From Achatina immaculata (lineage: Eukaryota; Mollusca; Gastropoda; Stylommatophora; Achatinidae): a DNA stretch of 64,000 nucleotides. The position numbers and the translations under genes are program-made. This document shows positions 1 to 10,032 of the stretch, in pieces; within the stretch, counting starts at the first letter, position 1, and each line of letters opens with the position of its first letter. The stretch spans positions 25,270,133-25,334,132 of the forward strand of contig CM019718.1 in NCBI GenBank assembly GCA_009760885.1, written 5' to 3'. The notes under the pieces were generated by a model that made no database searches, was not told the origin of the DNA, and was given only the letters and a program-made list of their open reading frames with translations.

Positions 1-85
1 AAGAACCGGGCACTTATTTCCACAAAATCGGAACGCCAGCGTTTTCACCTCCAGCAATGAAAGAGTTGATGGAATGATCATGCAA

Positions 86-378
86 CCAAAAGCTTTCCAA
101 CAATCTCACCCTGGGTAATGGGGCAGGGGTCCTAGTTTCCAACAATCTCACCCTGGATAACGGGGCAGGGGTCCTACTTTCCAACAATCTCACCCTGGAT
201 AACGGGGCAGGGGCCCTAATTTCCAACAATCTCACCCTGGATAACAGGGTAGGGGCCCTACTTTCCAACAATCTCACCCTGGATAACAGGGCAGGGGCCC
301 TACTTTCCAACAGTCTCACCCTGGATAACAGGGCAGGGGCCCTACTTTCCAACAATCTCACCCTGGATGGCAGGGGCC
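86..378. repeat. 41-bp minisatellite
   Basis: About seven copies of a 41-bp unit containing CAACAATCTCACCCTGGATA and a GGGCAGGGG run. It lies in the intron after exon 19. Minus-strand reading frames stay open through it only because of the repeat. Confidence 0.9.
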
Positions 379-955
379 CTACAGTGTTATGATTTACTAA
401 AGAAGTCTGGCGCCTCCCTGCTTTTTTCTACCTGCACTGTCGGGTCTGCAGAAATAGTCACGATAGTCCATTCCTCATTCGACATGATACTGGCCCTCAA
501 CAGCCACACGGCATTGGCTGTAAAAGACACACGCTTGCAATTCCAGGAAGATAAGACACAACAACAACAACAGCAGCTACCACAGACAGATCCACCATCG
601 CAACCGCGCCCACCTCCAGGAAACAGACGGATGCACAACTTTAGCTTGCCCCCCCCCCCCCTCCACCGGATTAGAATTAAAGTGTACATTCAAAGTGGTG
701 GAGCTTGTTAAGAAACGAGTGTCTGAAGTCCAAACTCAGTAGTTAACAAAAGCCATCTAATCACGTTCTATATCCAATAACATACCTACTTTTAGTATCC
801 TCTGGCAGCAGGTGCGAAGAACTCAAGACAACATTTACACAAAGATCCTCACCTGACATGCGCACTCATTTTCCTCCCTCTCTCCCTTATCCTGACTTAG
901 ATTATACTTCCCCCTTTCTCTGTCATTGGCTCTTCAGTATTGTTTATGCTCTGAC
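379..955. other. Intronic stretch without recognisable genes
   Basis: Unique-looking sequence with a (CAA)n run near 559-573 and a poly-C run near 649-661. Short open frames on both strands (367-711 plus, 387-689 minus) have no family resemblance. The next expected dynein segment, ahead of AAA1, is not visible here. Confidence 0.6.
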
Positions 956-1081
956 CTGCTTTCTGACCATCTCCGTGACCATGTCCCTGGCATGAACGTT
1001 TATGGTGATGAGAGCGCACAGCGTGTTCCGGGCCAGTTTGGGCAGCTCTCCCCTGACAACAGCGGCCAGTGTAGTTAGTTC
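956..1081 (-). CDS. Dynein heavy chain exon 19
   Basis: 126 nt, 42 residues (752-793), phase 0 at both ends. Acceptor TGCTGATGCAG, donor GTCAGAGC. It encodes LAAVVRGELPKL followed by LCALITINVHARDMVTEM, the conserved block at the end of the linker region, just upstream of AAA1 in axonemal dynein heavy chains. It joins in frame to exon 18. It is the last recognisable exon toward the 3' end; the Walker A exon must lie beyond the window edge. Confidence 0.94.
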
Positions 1082-1260
1082 CTGCATCAGCAGAATGTAA
1101 AGATGGCAAAACATCGCGGCCTTAACAAAGAAACTCATTTAATAATACAAACATATTGTGCTGTTTTCTGACCCCCAAGCAAAGCTAACTACAACACCTG
1201 ACTATTCAATATAAAGCTGTATTATGAGGAGCAATGAAGAAAAAAAACTTTAAGAAACAC

Positions 1261-1400
1261 TGGTGCCGCGATAGTGTAGGGGTAGCCTACTCGCTTTCCG
1301 ATCATAAGGTCTTTGGTTCGATTTCACGCTCGCAAGTGGGGTCTACCTTAGGAAAACAAAGACAACGAGGACAGGTACTGACATCCCTTTTGTAGGAATC
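1261..1400 (+). repeat. tRNA-derived SINE (candidate)
   Basis: A tRNA-like head with box-A-like TAGTGTAGGGGTAGCCT and box-B-like GGTTCGATTT, followed by a short unrelated body. It does not fold as a complete tRNA with CCA-ready ends, so a SINE is preferred over a tRNA gene. Confidence 0.5.
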
Positions 1401-1884
1401 AATTAAAATAATATCAATTTTCTATTGATTACAATTTTACAAGGACATTTGATTGATAGTTACACAGATTACACATCAACACATTACAACAAAGAAAGGA
1501 AAACGCATTTAAACGATTCCTCATCAAAAGATCTTCAATGTATATTATTATTAACAACACAGTCAACCTCTTATCATTTCTTTCAACATGTTTTTGATTC
1601 CTTCATAAAAATACAAACAATGAAATAACTGAAATCAAATTAACACTTTTACGTGTTATAGAGTTGACGTGATTACAGCACAGTCGTCCCATACATAATC
1701 TCTAAATATCGTCCTTAATGATTGAATGTCTGATTACAATCGAAGGAACTAATTGGCAAGAAATATATAACAAATGTATGTACATAAATTCAATGATACC
1801 TAAATTTTATGTGCACATAATAACCATCAAAATGACCATTAAAATATGAAAAACATGCATAGGACATATATACATTATAAAAAA
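1401..1884. other. AT-rich intronic stretch, nothing recognised
   Basis: No gene, transposon or tandem array recognised. The sequence is AT-rich intron between exons 19 and 18. Confidence 0.6.
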
Positions 1885-1958
1885 AATAATACTATTCATG
1901 TAAAATAATACTATTCATGTAAAATAATACTATTCATGTAAAATAATACTATTCATGT
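1885..1958. repeat. 19-bp tandem repeat
   Basis: Four copies of AATAATACTATTCATGTAA in the intron between exons 18 and 19. Confidence 0.9.
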
Positions 1959-3180
1959 ATTCCTCATCTATTAGCAACTATACCTGAGTGGGTTGGGATG
2001 GATCGGAGGGATCCACAGCACTGCCTGCTAGCGTCCACATCAGAGGATATAAACCATAACCCTCCTAACACATATCGACGAATGACATACTCATTCTTGC
2101 TTAAAACGAGAACATGATCTCCTCTGATCCACTGGCACCTTCCTACGTGCTCAAGATACAAAATCTCGACCGATTAAAATTTTCTCTCATTTTCTTTATA
2201 AACTGGATCAGTCGGCACCGACTTTACTCAGAGTTGCGCACCCCGGAGCTGACCAGTCCCTGACCTTATTTATTATTATTTTTTTTTTATCCTTCTGGTG
2301 CTGGAAACAAGTTTAATAGTCTGTCCTTATTTTTGCCTATATTACACTATCTCAAATGCTGTAGAGGCCTAGAAATGTGAAGGCACTAACACTCCACACT
2401 AATACTACTGCGTGCAAATGGCGCGAAACAGATAAGAACCATACAGCTAAAATATTTCGATCTTATCAAGAGATATAATAGTTCACCGAAAATCGTACTA
2501 GAGAGAAAAGCTGAAATAAAAACAATGAGCTAGAGGATGATAGCGATATAGAATAGATGGCAGCTTAAAGAAATAAACTGGCTTCAGCTTTCCGGGTTCA
2601 TTATAAAAACATGGAACAGAGTAACTGGGAGGGCTACTGGTGCGAACCTTTGGAGTACAAACGGCACATGATGATGATGATAAAGCTGTGTTCTAACGAA
2701 GAATGCCCGTAAGCGGCGGCCTACCTGGTTTATGATAGCACCGGCCTTGTATTATATTATAAAGAGTGTTTAACAAATTATCTCAGATCAATTATTTCAG
2801 GTACAACAGGTAATATAAAACATCAAATAACATGAAATATACTCCTACAGGCAGTAACTCTAAGTTGATATCGGCCTTCCTTCCCATTGCGTAAATTGAT
2901 TAGACTTGATTCAGGCTATTGTATCCTTGAACAGTTACACAACTTTCATGTCTCACGAGTTATAAAACCTTGTATTTTTATTTTTTGTACATTACCCATA
3001 ATCAATAAAGACGACGGGTTGTTTCAATATTTCGACTAGAGTGATCTTCATAAGGCACAACAAATGCATAGAACACATATACAGGAGTATTGATCGACAG
3101 ATAAACAATGACCAACAATACACTGGAGTGTCTGTGGACAAGATGGACATTTCAGCACATTTTGTGCAGATAGAGAATAT
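1959..3180. other. Intronic stretch with no gene recognised
   Basis: Contains a short (ATG)n run near 2,668-2,681 preceded by GGCACATGATG, which resembles the tail of the family-1 retroelements seen elsewhere in the window. Otherwise nothing recognised. Confidence 0.5.
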
Positions 3181-3184
3181 ATAA

Positions 3185-3770
3185 TTAGGAACAGAGAAGG
3201 CCAAGCAAAGACTGCATTTCAGAGAATGAGAAACATATTATCCAACACATCCTTGTCAATTAATTTTACAAAACGAGTCATAAAATACTATATTGAACCT
3301 ATCTTGTTATATGGAATTAATCATGGACAATATGCAGGTCTGCACAAAAATCATTGGAAGCAGCAGAAATGTGGTTTATTAGAAGAATGTTGCGAATCCC
3401 CTGGACAGCAAAAATAACTAATGAAGAATGTATTAGAAGAGCTGGAGAGACCAAAAAAAAAAAAAGGAAAAAAATAAGAGAAAAATAAGAAAACAATAAA
3501 AAATTAAGAAAAAAATAAGTAAAATAAGAGAGACGATGTACTTTCATAGGACATGCAATGAGAAGAGGGGGCATTGAAAATATTATAACAACAGGAAAAA
3601 TAGAATGAAGAAGATCAAGCGGAAGACCAAGAGAAATGATACTGGACAGTCTGACGGGATGGTGTGAGAGGAGATTACCAACCAAGCTGATGGCCTGCAT
3701 GAAGGAGAAGCATAATACCCAACGCCAGTCGGCACGGCACATGATGATGATGATGATGATGAGACAATAT
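3185..3770 (+). pseudogene. Family-1 non-LTR retroelement 3' fragment
   Basis: Degenerate C-terminal part of an endonuclease/reverse-transcriptase retroelement, plus strand. Recognisable pieces are AKTAFQRMRNILSNTSLS and YYIEPILLYG, then the TMPSEK-like tail ending MACMKE and an (ATG)n microsatellite at 3,741-3,762. Frame is broken many times and an A-rich expansion sits at 3,452-3,530. The same family occurs at 43.9-44.5, 53.2-53.4 and 62.0-62.8 kb. A dead, 5'-truncated copy. Confidence 0.8.
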
Positions 3771-4706
3771 AAATGAAAATAAAGCGAGATATCTGCAAAT
3801 AGACATAATACGAGAAAATAATGTGAAAACAGATTTTGCAAATAGCCATAATATATTAAAATAATGCGAAAACGATTTTGGAAATAGCCATAATATATGA
3901 AAATAATGCGAAAACACAAGAGGACACTGTACAATCTGGGACGAAGGCACCGGAGATTAAAGAGAGGAAATCTAAGCACAAATCTGCAGTACCGATTTGA
4001 TCAGCGGTTCAGGACGGGAAAGCAACTGAAACCTGTGGAATAGATCACCAACACAGGTAAGTTTACTTAGTGTTAACCAGGGGACTCCTCATTTGAGATC
4101 AAAGTTGGCTGCTCTATGACGACAGCCCAGGACTGGCCAAGGGCCTGTCACACCGTTCCGTGATGCATCTGATAACGGGTTGATGTGTTCCTTATTCTGG
4201 TCTATAGGTAGTGGAGTGTGACGAGAATCTCTCTGCTCAAATCCGCACCAGGTCTTCAAGCAAGCCAGCTCTACATTCGGACACACAGTGCCTGTACTTC
4301 CACACCTTTTATGAATCAACGGCTAAGAAACTTCTAGATAGACAATTTGTACAAATGAGACGTAAAAATAACAGCAACTTAACTCAGAAATCAGGAAGGA
4401 GGAGATGTAGACGCCGTACTCGAGCTGGATGAGATAACAGCCTGTCATATCTGACTGTTTGCGTCAGGGTTAGCGAGCCATAGTCGGCCAAGACCCTATC
4501 CCACCTCTCAATGGAGCCCCTGAGAAGATAGTAGTAGTCTGGTCGAGTGGGTAGGTATTAAAATAGGAAGTCGAATTCCATCCTAAAAATACACCGCCCC
4601 GAAGTAGGATGTGGCGGACTGTGCAACACAACCAACCGAAGAAGAAGAAGAAGAAGAAGAAGCTAATTTTTTTTTCGACAGTTGTTTAAACATTTTTTGT
4701 TCTCAC
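3771..4706. other. Intronic stretch ahead of exon 18 donor side
   Basis: No coding exon recognised. A (GAA)n run at 4,637-4,660 lies about 50 bp beyond the exon 18 donor. A possible tRNA-like head near 4,540-4,590 is too weak to call. Confidence 0.5.
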
Positions 4707-4817
4707 AGCATAACTTTTCTGCTCAAATTCTTTCATCCCTTTGATGCCAGTTTTCGTGTCGCTAAGTATGGCCGTCACGTTGCGTGTCCACATCATCTGA
4801 CAAATTGTCAGCACCAC
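4707..4817 (-). CDS. Dynein heavy chain exon 18
   Basis: 111 nt, 37 residues (715-751), phase 0 at both ends; acceptor TGTTCTTGGCAG, donor GTGAGAAC. It encodes VVLTICQMMWTRNVTAIL and KEFEQKSYA, matching the segment between the linker and the LAALVRG block in axonemal heavy chains. It joins in frame to exon 17 upstream and exon 19 downstream. Confidence 0.94.
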
Positions 4818-5097
4818 CTGCCAAGAACAGACACAGTATCTCACATGCAGAAAACTCTCAGCTTGAAGCAAGCTATCAAATGTAATATATTTCACTCGAT
4901 CTATATAAAGTAAAAACATTTCATTCCTACTGTTTCTTCAAGAGGCGCAGGAGAAGGCAGCGAATTGTGAGCTGTGTTTCTCAAGTGAAAAGGACAGAGT
5001 TTAAGACTGGCTTCGTCGTGCTCAAGTAAAACAGGAACAGGAAGTAGTCAGTTGAGTGACAGACTTGGAGAAGGGCGTCTGAAGATGACTGACTGAA

Positions 5098-5560
5098 GGA
5101 TGTTGCTGTGATGATGGCTGTGATGATGGCTGTGATGATGGCTATGATTGTGGCTGTGATGATGGCTGTGATGATGGCTGTTATGATGGCTGTGATAACG
5201 GCTGTGATGATGGCTATGATGAAGGCTGTGATTGTGGCTGTGATGATGGCTGTTATGAGGGCTGTGATGATGGCTGATGATGGCTATGATGAAGGCTGTG
5301 ATAATGGATGTTACGATGGTTGTGATGTTGGCTGTAATGATGGCTATGATGAAGGCTGTAATGTGACTGTGATGACGTCTTTGATGACGGTTGTGATGAT
5401 GGCTGTCATTGTGGGGGGACAATGATGGCTGTGATGATGGATGTTATGACGGCTGTGATAATGGATGTTACGATGGCTGTGATGATGGATGTTACGATGG
5501 CTGTTATGATGGCTGTGATGATGGCTGTGAAGATGGCTGTGATTATGGCTGTTAAGATAG
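5098..5560. repeat. Degenerate GATGATGGCTGT-type array
   Basis: Imperfect tandem repeat of 9-12 bp units (GATGATGGCTGT and variants). It opens His-rich frames on the minus strand and Met/Val-rich frames on the plus strand; neither is a gene. Confidence 0.9.
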
Positions 5561-5729
5561 ATAAAAGAGATGGCGATTGCAGTAAAACTGGTTTTAATAA
5601 TAAAGGTAGGTAGAAGTGTATGGTGCAGTTTTACATGGTGGCAGAAGGAGTGAGTAAAGTGAGAAAAGTGAGGAAAAACGAACAGAAAGTATGAGAGCGA
5701 GATGAGAATGTATAAATGAAAAATATACA

Positions 5730-7027
5730 ACATCCGATATTTCGGCGTGAGCCTTTTTCGAGGATTACATACACAAACGAGACACAAACGTATAACTAAG
5801 CGAAAAACGTATCTTAATGTGACATCCTCCAAAAGTAGAAAACAGAGAAATGCGTGTCCACTAGATGAGGCATAGAGACCACGCAGGGCCACACAAAGGA
5901 TACGCCGATGGAACCAATCGTAGAGAAAAGATGGAAAGAGGGAGGGAAACAGGTGGGGGAAGGGGAAGGGCAATAGAAACATGATAGCCACTAGAGGAGA
6001 AGGTTTCGAGGGTGGGGGGAAGGGGAAATGGAGAAATAATGAATGAAGAACATAAACACCTGAAGTGAGAAAATGTGAAACTGTTGAATAGGACAAGACC
6101 CTAAACATCCTTAGGTCACCAAAGAAGAAGAGAATGTGGCGACAGGGAGGGGGAGCTAGGAGAAAGAAACAAGAAAGTAGAGTATAAATCACAAAAAGGG
6201 TGGATAACTAAAGAAGTTAAAGGAAGCTGAAGACATTGTTAATTGCAGCTGGATGGAGACAGCCAGCCTGGAAAATAAGGCGATGTTCTAGGACCCTCCG
6301 AGATTGTACATCAGCGGAACAGAGAGGGTCGCACTAACAGAAATGTCCTGTTTTCCTCCGTGGTTACTAAGGCAAAAATGTTTAGCCACAGGTGTCCAGG
6401 CCCTCTTAGAAATATCGTTAAGATTTTGGCGAAAACGATCTCATAAGCGTAAACCGATCTCCTCTATATACTTATATCACAACGTTTGCACATAATAGCA
6501 TAAATAACATTGCGTGAAGTGCAGGTGAAACCCTCCTGGGCTGATAACGTGGACTTAGGAAAGGAGATCTGACTAGCCTCGACAACAAACGGACAAGTGT
6601 TACATCTACGGCGTCCACAGCGTCTGGAATCATAAAAAGTGTCATCTGTCTTAAGGCGACTTCTAACTAAACGGTCCCTGAGGTTCTTGTCCCGTCTGTT
6701 GGCCACCAATGGGTGTTCCCCAAATTGTTCACATGTATCAAGCTCGGTCTGGAGGATGTGGAGATGGCGAAACAGTATGTTCTTAACTGCCAAACTATGA
6801 GGGTGGTGCGTGAGTACCAGTTTAACTCTGTCCGAACTAGAGTGCGGTTTAGGAGTGAGGGCTTGTCGTTGCGATATATGGCTAATGCGGTTCCAAGATG
6901 ACGAGAGAACATGTTCTGGATAGCCGCGTTGATGGAAGAAATCTAGCATTTTATGGCCTTGATCCTGAAAATCAACACCCTCAGGACACAAATGAAGCAA
7001 CGCAAGAAGGTATTTTACCATCTTCAC
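5730..7027 (-). pseudogene. Penelope-like retroelement fragment (GIY-YIG end)
   Basis: Minus-strand frame 7,027-6,464 carries HPLVANRRDKNLRDRLVRSR, a cysteine cluster (CGRRRCNTCPF) and NVIYAIMCKRC. This is the linker between reverse transcriptase and GIY-YIG endonuclease in Penelope-like elements. After an in-frame stop, the frame continues shifted by one base with YIEEIGLRL (a decayed YIGETG-type core) and VAKHFCLSNH at about 6,480-6,300. The reverse transcriptase part is missing on the 5' side. The non-coding stretch 5,730-6,200 is probably the element's 3' region. Sits in the intron between exons 17 and 18. Confidence 0.82.
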
Positions 7028-7218
7028 CTACAGAAACATCCACCACAACAACGGGAAAAGAACTTTATCTCTTCTCTACCCTTCGATTACTTACACAGAA
7101 TAAAAGGAATACTGTACACGGCCACACATACCCGTGCAGGCAGAGATGGATATGTGTATACTGGGGTTTTATGTTACAATAAAAGCTTCATCATCAAAGA
7201 CGTAACAAAGAAAATTGT

Positions 7219-7480
7219 TTGAGAGGCCAAGGAAGAATATTTGAGAGGCCAAGGAAGAATATTTGAGAGGCCAAGGAAGAATATTTGAGAGGCCAAGGAA
7301 GAATATTTGAGAGGCCAAAGAAGATTGTTTGAAAAGCCGATGAAGATTGTTTGAGCAGCCAAGGAAGATTGCTTGAACGGCCAAGGAAGATTGTTTGAAA
7401 GGCCAGGAAAGATTGTTTGAGAAGCCAAGGAAGACTGAGAAGCCAAGGAAGACTGAGAAGCCAAGGAAGACTGTTTGAGC
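7219..7480. repeat. 22-bp minisatellite next to exon 17 donor
   Basis: About eleven copies of a 22-bp unit (GAGGCCAAGGAAGAATATTTGA and variants). It ends only about 20 bp beyond the exon 17 donor, one of several arrays in this gene that hug a splice site. Confidence 0.92.
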
Positions 7481-7499
7481 AGCTGTAACAGCTGTTTAC

Positions 7500-7646
7500 C
7501 TGTGAGGCATTGGCCATGATCCAGTTGATGAACTGCATTGATTCGAAGTCTTTGATAGCCTTCTTGCACAAGCGACGTAGACTAGCAAACATGGCTTCCT
7601 CCACTTTTCCCAGCCAGTCTTCCACATTGCCTCGTGCTTTTAGACC
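7500..7646 (-). CDS. Dynein heavy chain exon 17
   Basis: 147 nt, 49 residues (666-714), phase 0 at both ends. It encodes GLKARGNVEDWLGKVEEAMF and LRRLCKKAIKDF, the conserved helix block after the linker in axonemal heavy chains. Donor GTAAACAG. The acceptor is CTATATGTAG just before GGTCTAAAAGC. An alternative AG six bases into the exon would break the frame. The acceptor and the first ten exon bases are also the unit of the adjacent minisatellite, so the exon edge sits inside a tandem array. Confidence 0.95.
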
Positions 7647-7860
7647 CTACATATAGCACAAAATTACTTTAAACCTTACATATAGCACAAAATTACTTTT
7701 AGACCCTACATATAGCACAAAATTACTTTTAGACCCTACGTATAGCACAAAATTACTTTTAGATCCTACATATAGCACAAAATTACTTTTAGGCCCTACA
7801 TATAGCACAACATTTCTTTTTGACCCTACATATAGCACAACATTAGTTTTAAACGCATAT
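7637..7860. repeat. 31-bp minisatellite made of the exon 17 acceptor
   Basis: About seven copies of a 31-bp unit (TAGACCCTACATATAGCACA plus AAATTACTTTT). Read on the minus strand each unit has TATGTAGGGTCTAAAAG, identical to the exon 17 acceptor and the exon's first ten bases. A partial second array lies at 10,031-10,175 because the region is duplicated. Confidence 0.93.
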
Positions 7861-8064
7861 AGCACACAAATGACATTTAGACCGTGCCAGAATGATGATC
7901 AACAAAAACATTTTATACTCTGGCCGGATGAAAAAAGAAAACAAGTTGAGTACACTCAGCAACATGGTAGAAAAAGCTGTATTAGAACATGTGGAATGCA
8001 TTTCTCAAAAATATGATTTTGTTTTAGACTTTCGAGAGGAGATGAAGGTATCAGTCTATCATGC

Positions 8065-8600
8065 TTAGAGGCACATGGGGGATATGGTGTTAGTGCCCAA
8101 ATTTTTCTTAGAGGCACATGGGGGATATGGTGTTAGTGGCCATATTTTCCTTAGAGGCACATAATGGTGCTAGTGCCAATATTTTCCTTAGAGGCACATG
8201 GGGGATATGGTGTTAGTGCCCAAATTTTTCTTAGAGGCACATGGGGGATATGGTGTTAGTGGCCATATTTTCCTTAGAGGCACATAATGGTGCTAGTGCC
8301 AATATTTTCCTTAGAGGCCATGGGGGATATGGTGTTATTGGCCATATTTTACTTAGAAGCACACAAGGACATGGTATTAGTGCCCATAATTTCCTTAGAG
8401 GCACATAGGGGATATGGTGTTAGTGACCGTAATTTCCTTGACCTGTCAGCATCCCTAGAAGGTGATGTGATCAGCGTCACGCCTGGCCGCCTTTCCTTCC
8501 CCAACTCCAGAAGTCGGGTACCCATTTACAGAGCTGGTGACTCCGGCACCTCAGGTTGGATTCGAGAGAGGACGACAATTAGAATTGTTCAAGTTCAAGT
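8065..8600 (-). repeat. SINE body with tandem-repeated tail
   Basis: A SINE-like body (about 8,430-8,600, with GTGATCAGCGTCACGCCTGG) lies in minus orientation. Its 3' side is an array of about nine units of 36-42 bp built on GGCACATGGGGGATATGGTG. The tRNA-like head is missing. Related to copies at 21.6, 22.5, 30.5 and 63.6 kb. A duplicate lies at 10,383-10,915. Confidence 0.75.
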
Positions 8601-9189
8601 AGGGTTTAAAATGTCGTTTTTGACTCTGTTCAGATATTTAGATTGATTCTGGAAGGATGCTTATGTTTCATACTTGGGCATACAACTTTTAAAAATACTA
8701 TTATTAGGATGAGTTGTTTTTTTTTTTAAAGCAGTGTTTTATCTTTCGGACCAGATACTGGCGTATCTGAAGAAGATAAAACTTTGAAAAGTTATTTTTG
8801 ATCAAATATATTAAATTTCTTTATATCAAAGCTGTAAAATCAAATATTTGAAAAAAAAGATCACATTGAATATTTGTACTAGTCTGTGTTTTTTGTTTTG
8901 TTGTGTGTGTGTGTGTGTGAAAACTTGACAATTTTGGTAGTTTCTCAAATATTTATGTTCAGGAAATTAATTACCAGAGCATGCAAAACCCGAAATATTG
9001 GATATACTAAACGTGAAATGAAGAAATCATAAATGAATAAACAAACAAACAAACAAAAATTCCATTCAATTTTAAAGTATAAACCATTTTTTTACAATGC
9101 CCTCTGAGATACTGTGAGCTGAAGGATTGCGTGGTACAATAAACAAGTTGTTATCCATCCATCTATGTCCTTGTATATCAGTCACACAC

Positions 9190-9560
9190 ACACACTCTCT
9201 CTCTCTCTCTCTCTCCTTTTTCTCTCGCACACACACATACACACACGCAACTTTTCTGTGTCCAAGGCACATAGAGCTTCTGCAAGAGCTTTTCACAAAC
9301 GCCTGTCCTTTGATTTTTTTTTGTTTGCTCCTGCCCAGGTGAGCCCTCTGTTACTCAACATCCTCTTTGCTATTCTTCTCCATGTCTCCTGTGGTCTGCT
9401 CTTTCTCCTGTCCCCTCCGAGGTGTCTATTTCAGCGCTCATTTTGGTAATGAGTTGCCAGTCATTCGGAGTACATGCCCCAGTCACCGCCAGCGTCTTTC
9501 CTCAGTAATCGAAGTCAATGGCTTCACCTGGATTCCTGCCAGCAAGGTGTTATTTCTAAT
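9190..9560 (-). pseudogene. Family-3 retroelement 3' fragment
   Basis: C-terminal remnant of an endonuclease/reverse-transcriptase element, minus strand, related to the better copies at 52.4 and 54.5 kb (RRWRWLGHVLRMTDN type). It ends in a (GA)n/(CA)n microsatellite at 9,183-9,245. The frame is broken. A duplicate lies at 11,505-11,872. Confidence 0.72.
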
Positions 9561-9982
9561 GGTATATGGCCAAAATATTTGTCTAGTCCTATGTCACTGA
9601 ATGCTGATCAACAAAGTATCGCCAACCAGTGCACCTCATAGTGTCTTACATAACAGAAGCAAGTAATTTTTGTTGTGTTATTTGTTTTGTTCGGTTTCTC
9701 TGTGTTAGTATTTGAGCCGGAGCTATTATTAACCGGGCTGTTCTTGGTCTGTCTATCTCCCTCTTTCCATCTCTGTTCACCGTCCTGAGCTATTGTGGGT
9801 TACTTATTAAAAGGTCAGTCTATTGTGATGTAAAGAAAAAAGTAGTTTGTTTCCTCTATTGTGGGAGGAAACGTTATCATATTTTAAAACTAAACTGATG
9901 TGATGTATAGACAAACAGACTTTGAAGTACAACACAGCTGTAATAAATGGTACAACAACAACAACAGATCTGGCAATTTCAC

Positions 9983-10032
9983 CTTCCCAAGTTCGATTCT
10001 CTCCCCTTCCGGCGATGTCATGGCAAGAATAT
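9983..10032 (-). pseudogene. Truncated copy of dynein exon 16
   Basis: The 50 nt at the 3' end of exon 16, with its GTGAAATTG donor, are intact, but the first 24 nt and the acceptor are gone. The break joins directly to the exon 17 acceptor minisatellite and shares a few bases (TAT) with it. It marks the junction of the 2.3-kb duplication and cannot be spliced as an internal exon. Confidence 0.9.

Larger units (their letters stand above)
7711..10032. repeat. Segmental duplication, copy 1 (about 2.3 kb)
   Basis: Nearly identical to 10,030-12,345 at an offset of about 2,312-2,318 bp. It carries part of the exon 17 acceptor array, the SINE with tandem tail, a family-3 retroelement fragment and a truncated copy of exon 16. 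Differences are few single bases and microsatellite lengths, so the event looks recent. Confidence 0.93.

Noticed and set aside
387..689. Further dynein exon downstream of exon 19
   Set aside because: A TTTTACAG acceptor-like site exists near 520, but the translated sequence does not resemble the segment expected before AAA1 and no matching donor was found.
1261..1335. Functional tRNA gene
   Set aside because: Box A and box B are present, but the acceptor stem does not pair and the match continues into a SINE-like body. The same reasoning applies at 21.8, 22.5, 30.7, 51.3 and 63.8 kb.
1964..2161. Minus-strand 65-codon frame between exons 18 and 19
   Set aside because: No dynein similarity, and exons 18 and 19 join directly in phase 0, so no exon is missing there.
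5048..6192. His-rich 124- and 282-codon minus frames
   Set aside because: The first is the GATGATGGCTGT repeat; the second runs from it through the probable 3' region of the Penelope-like fragment with no motif.
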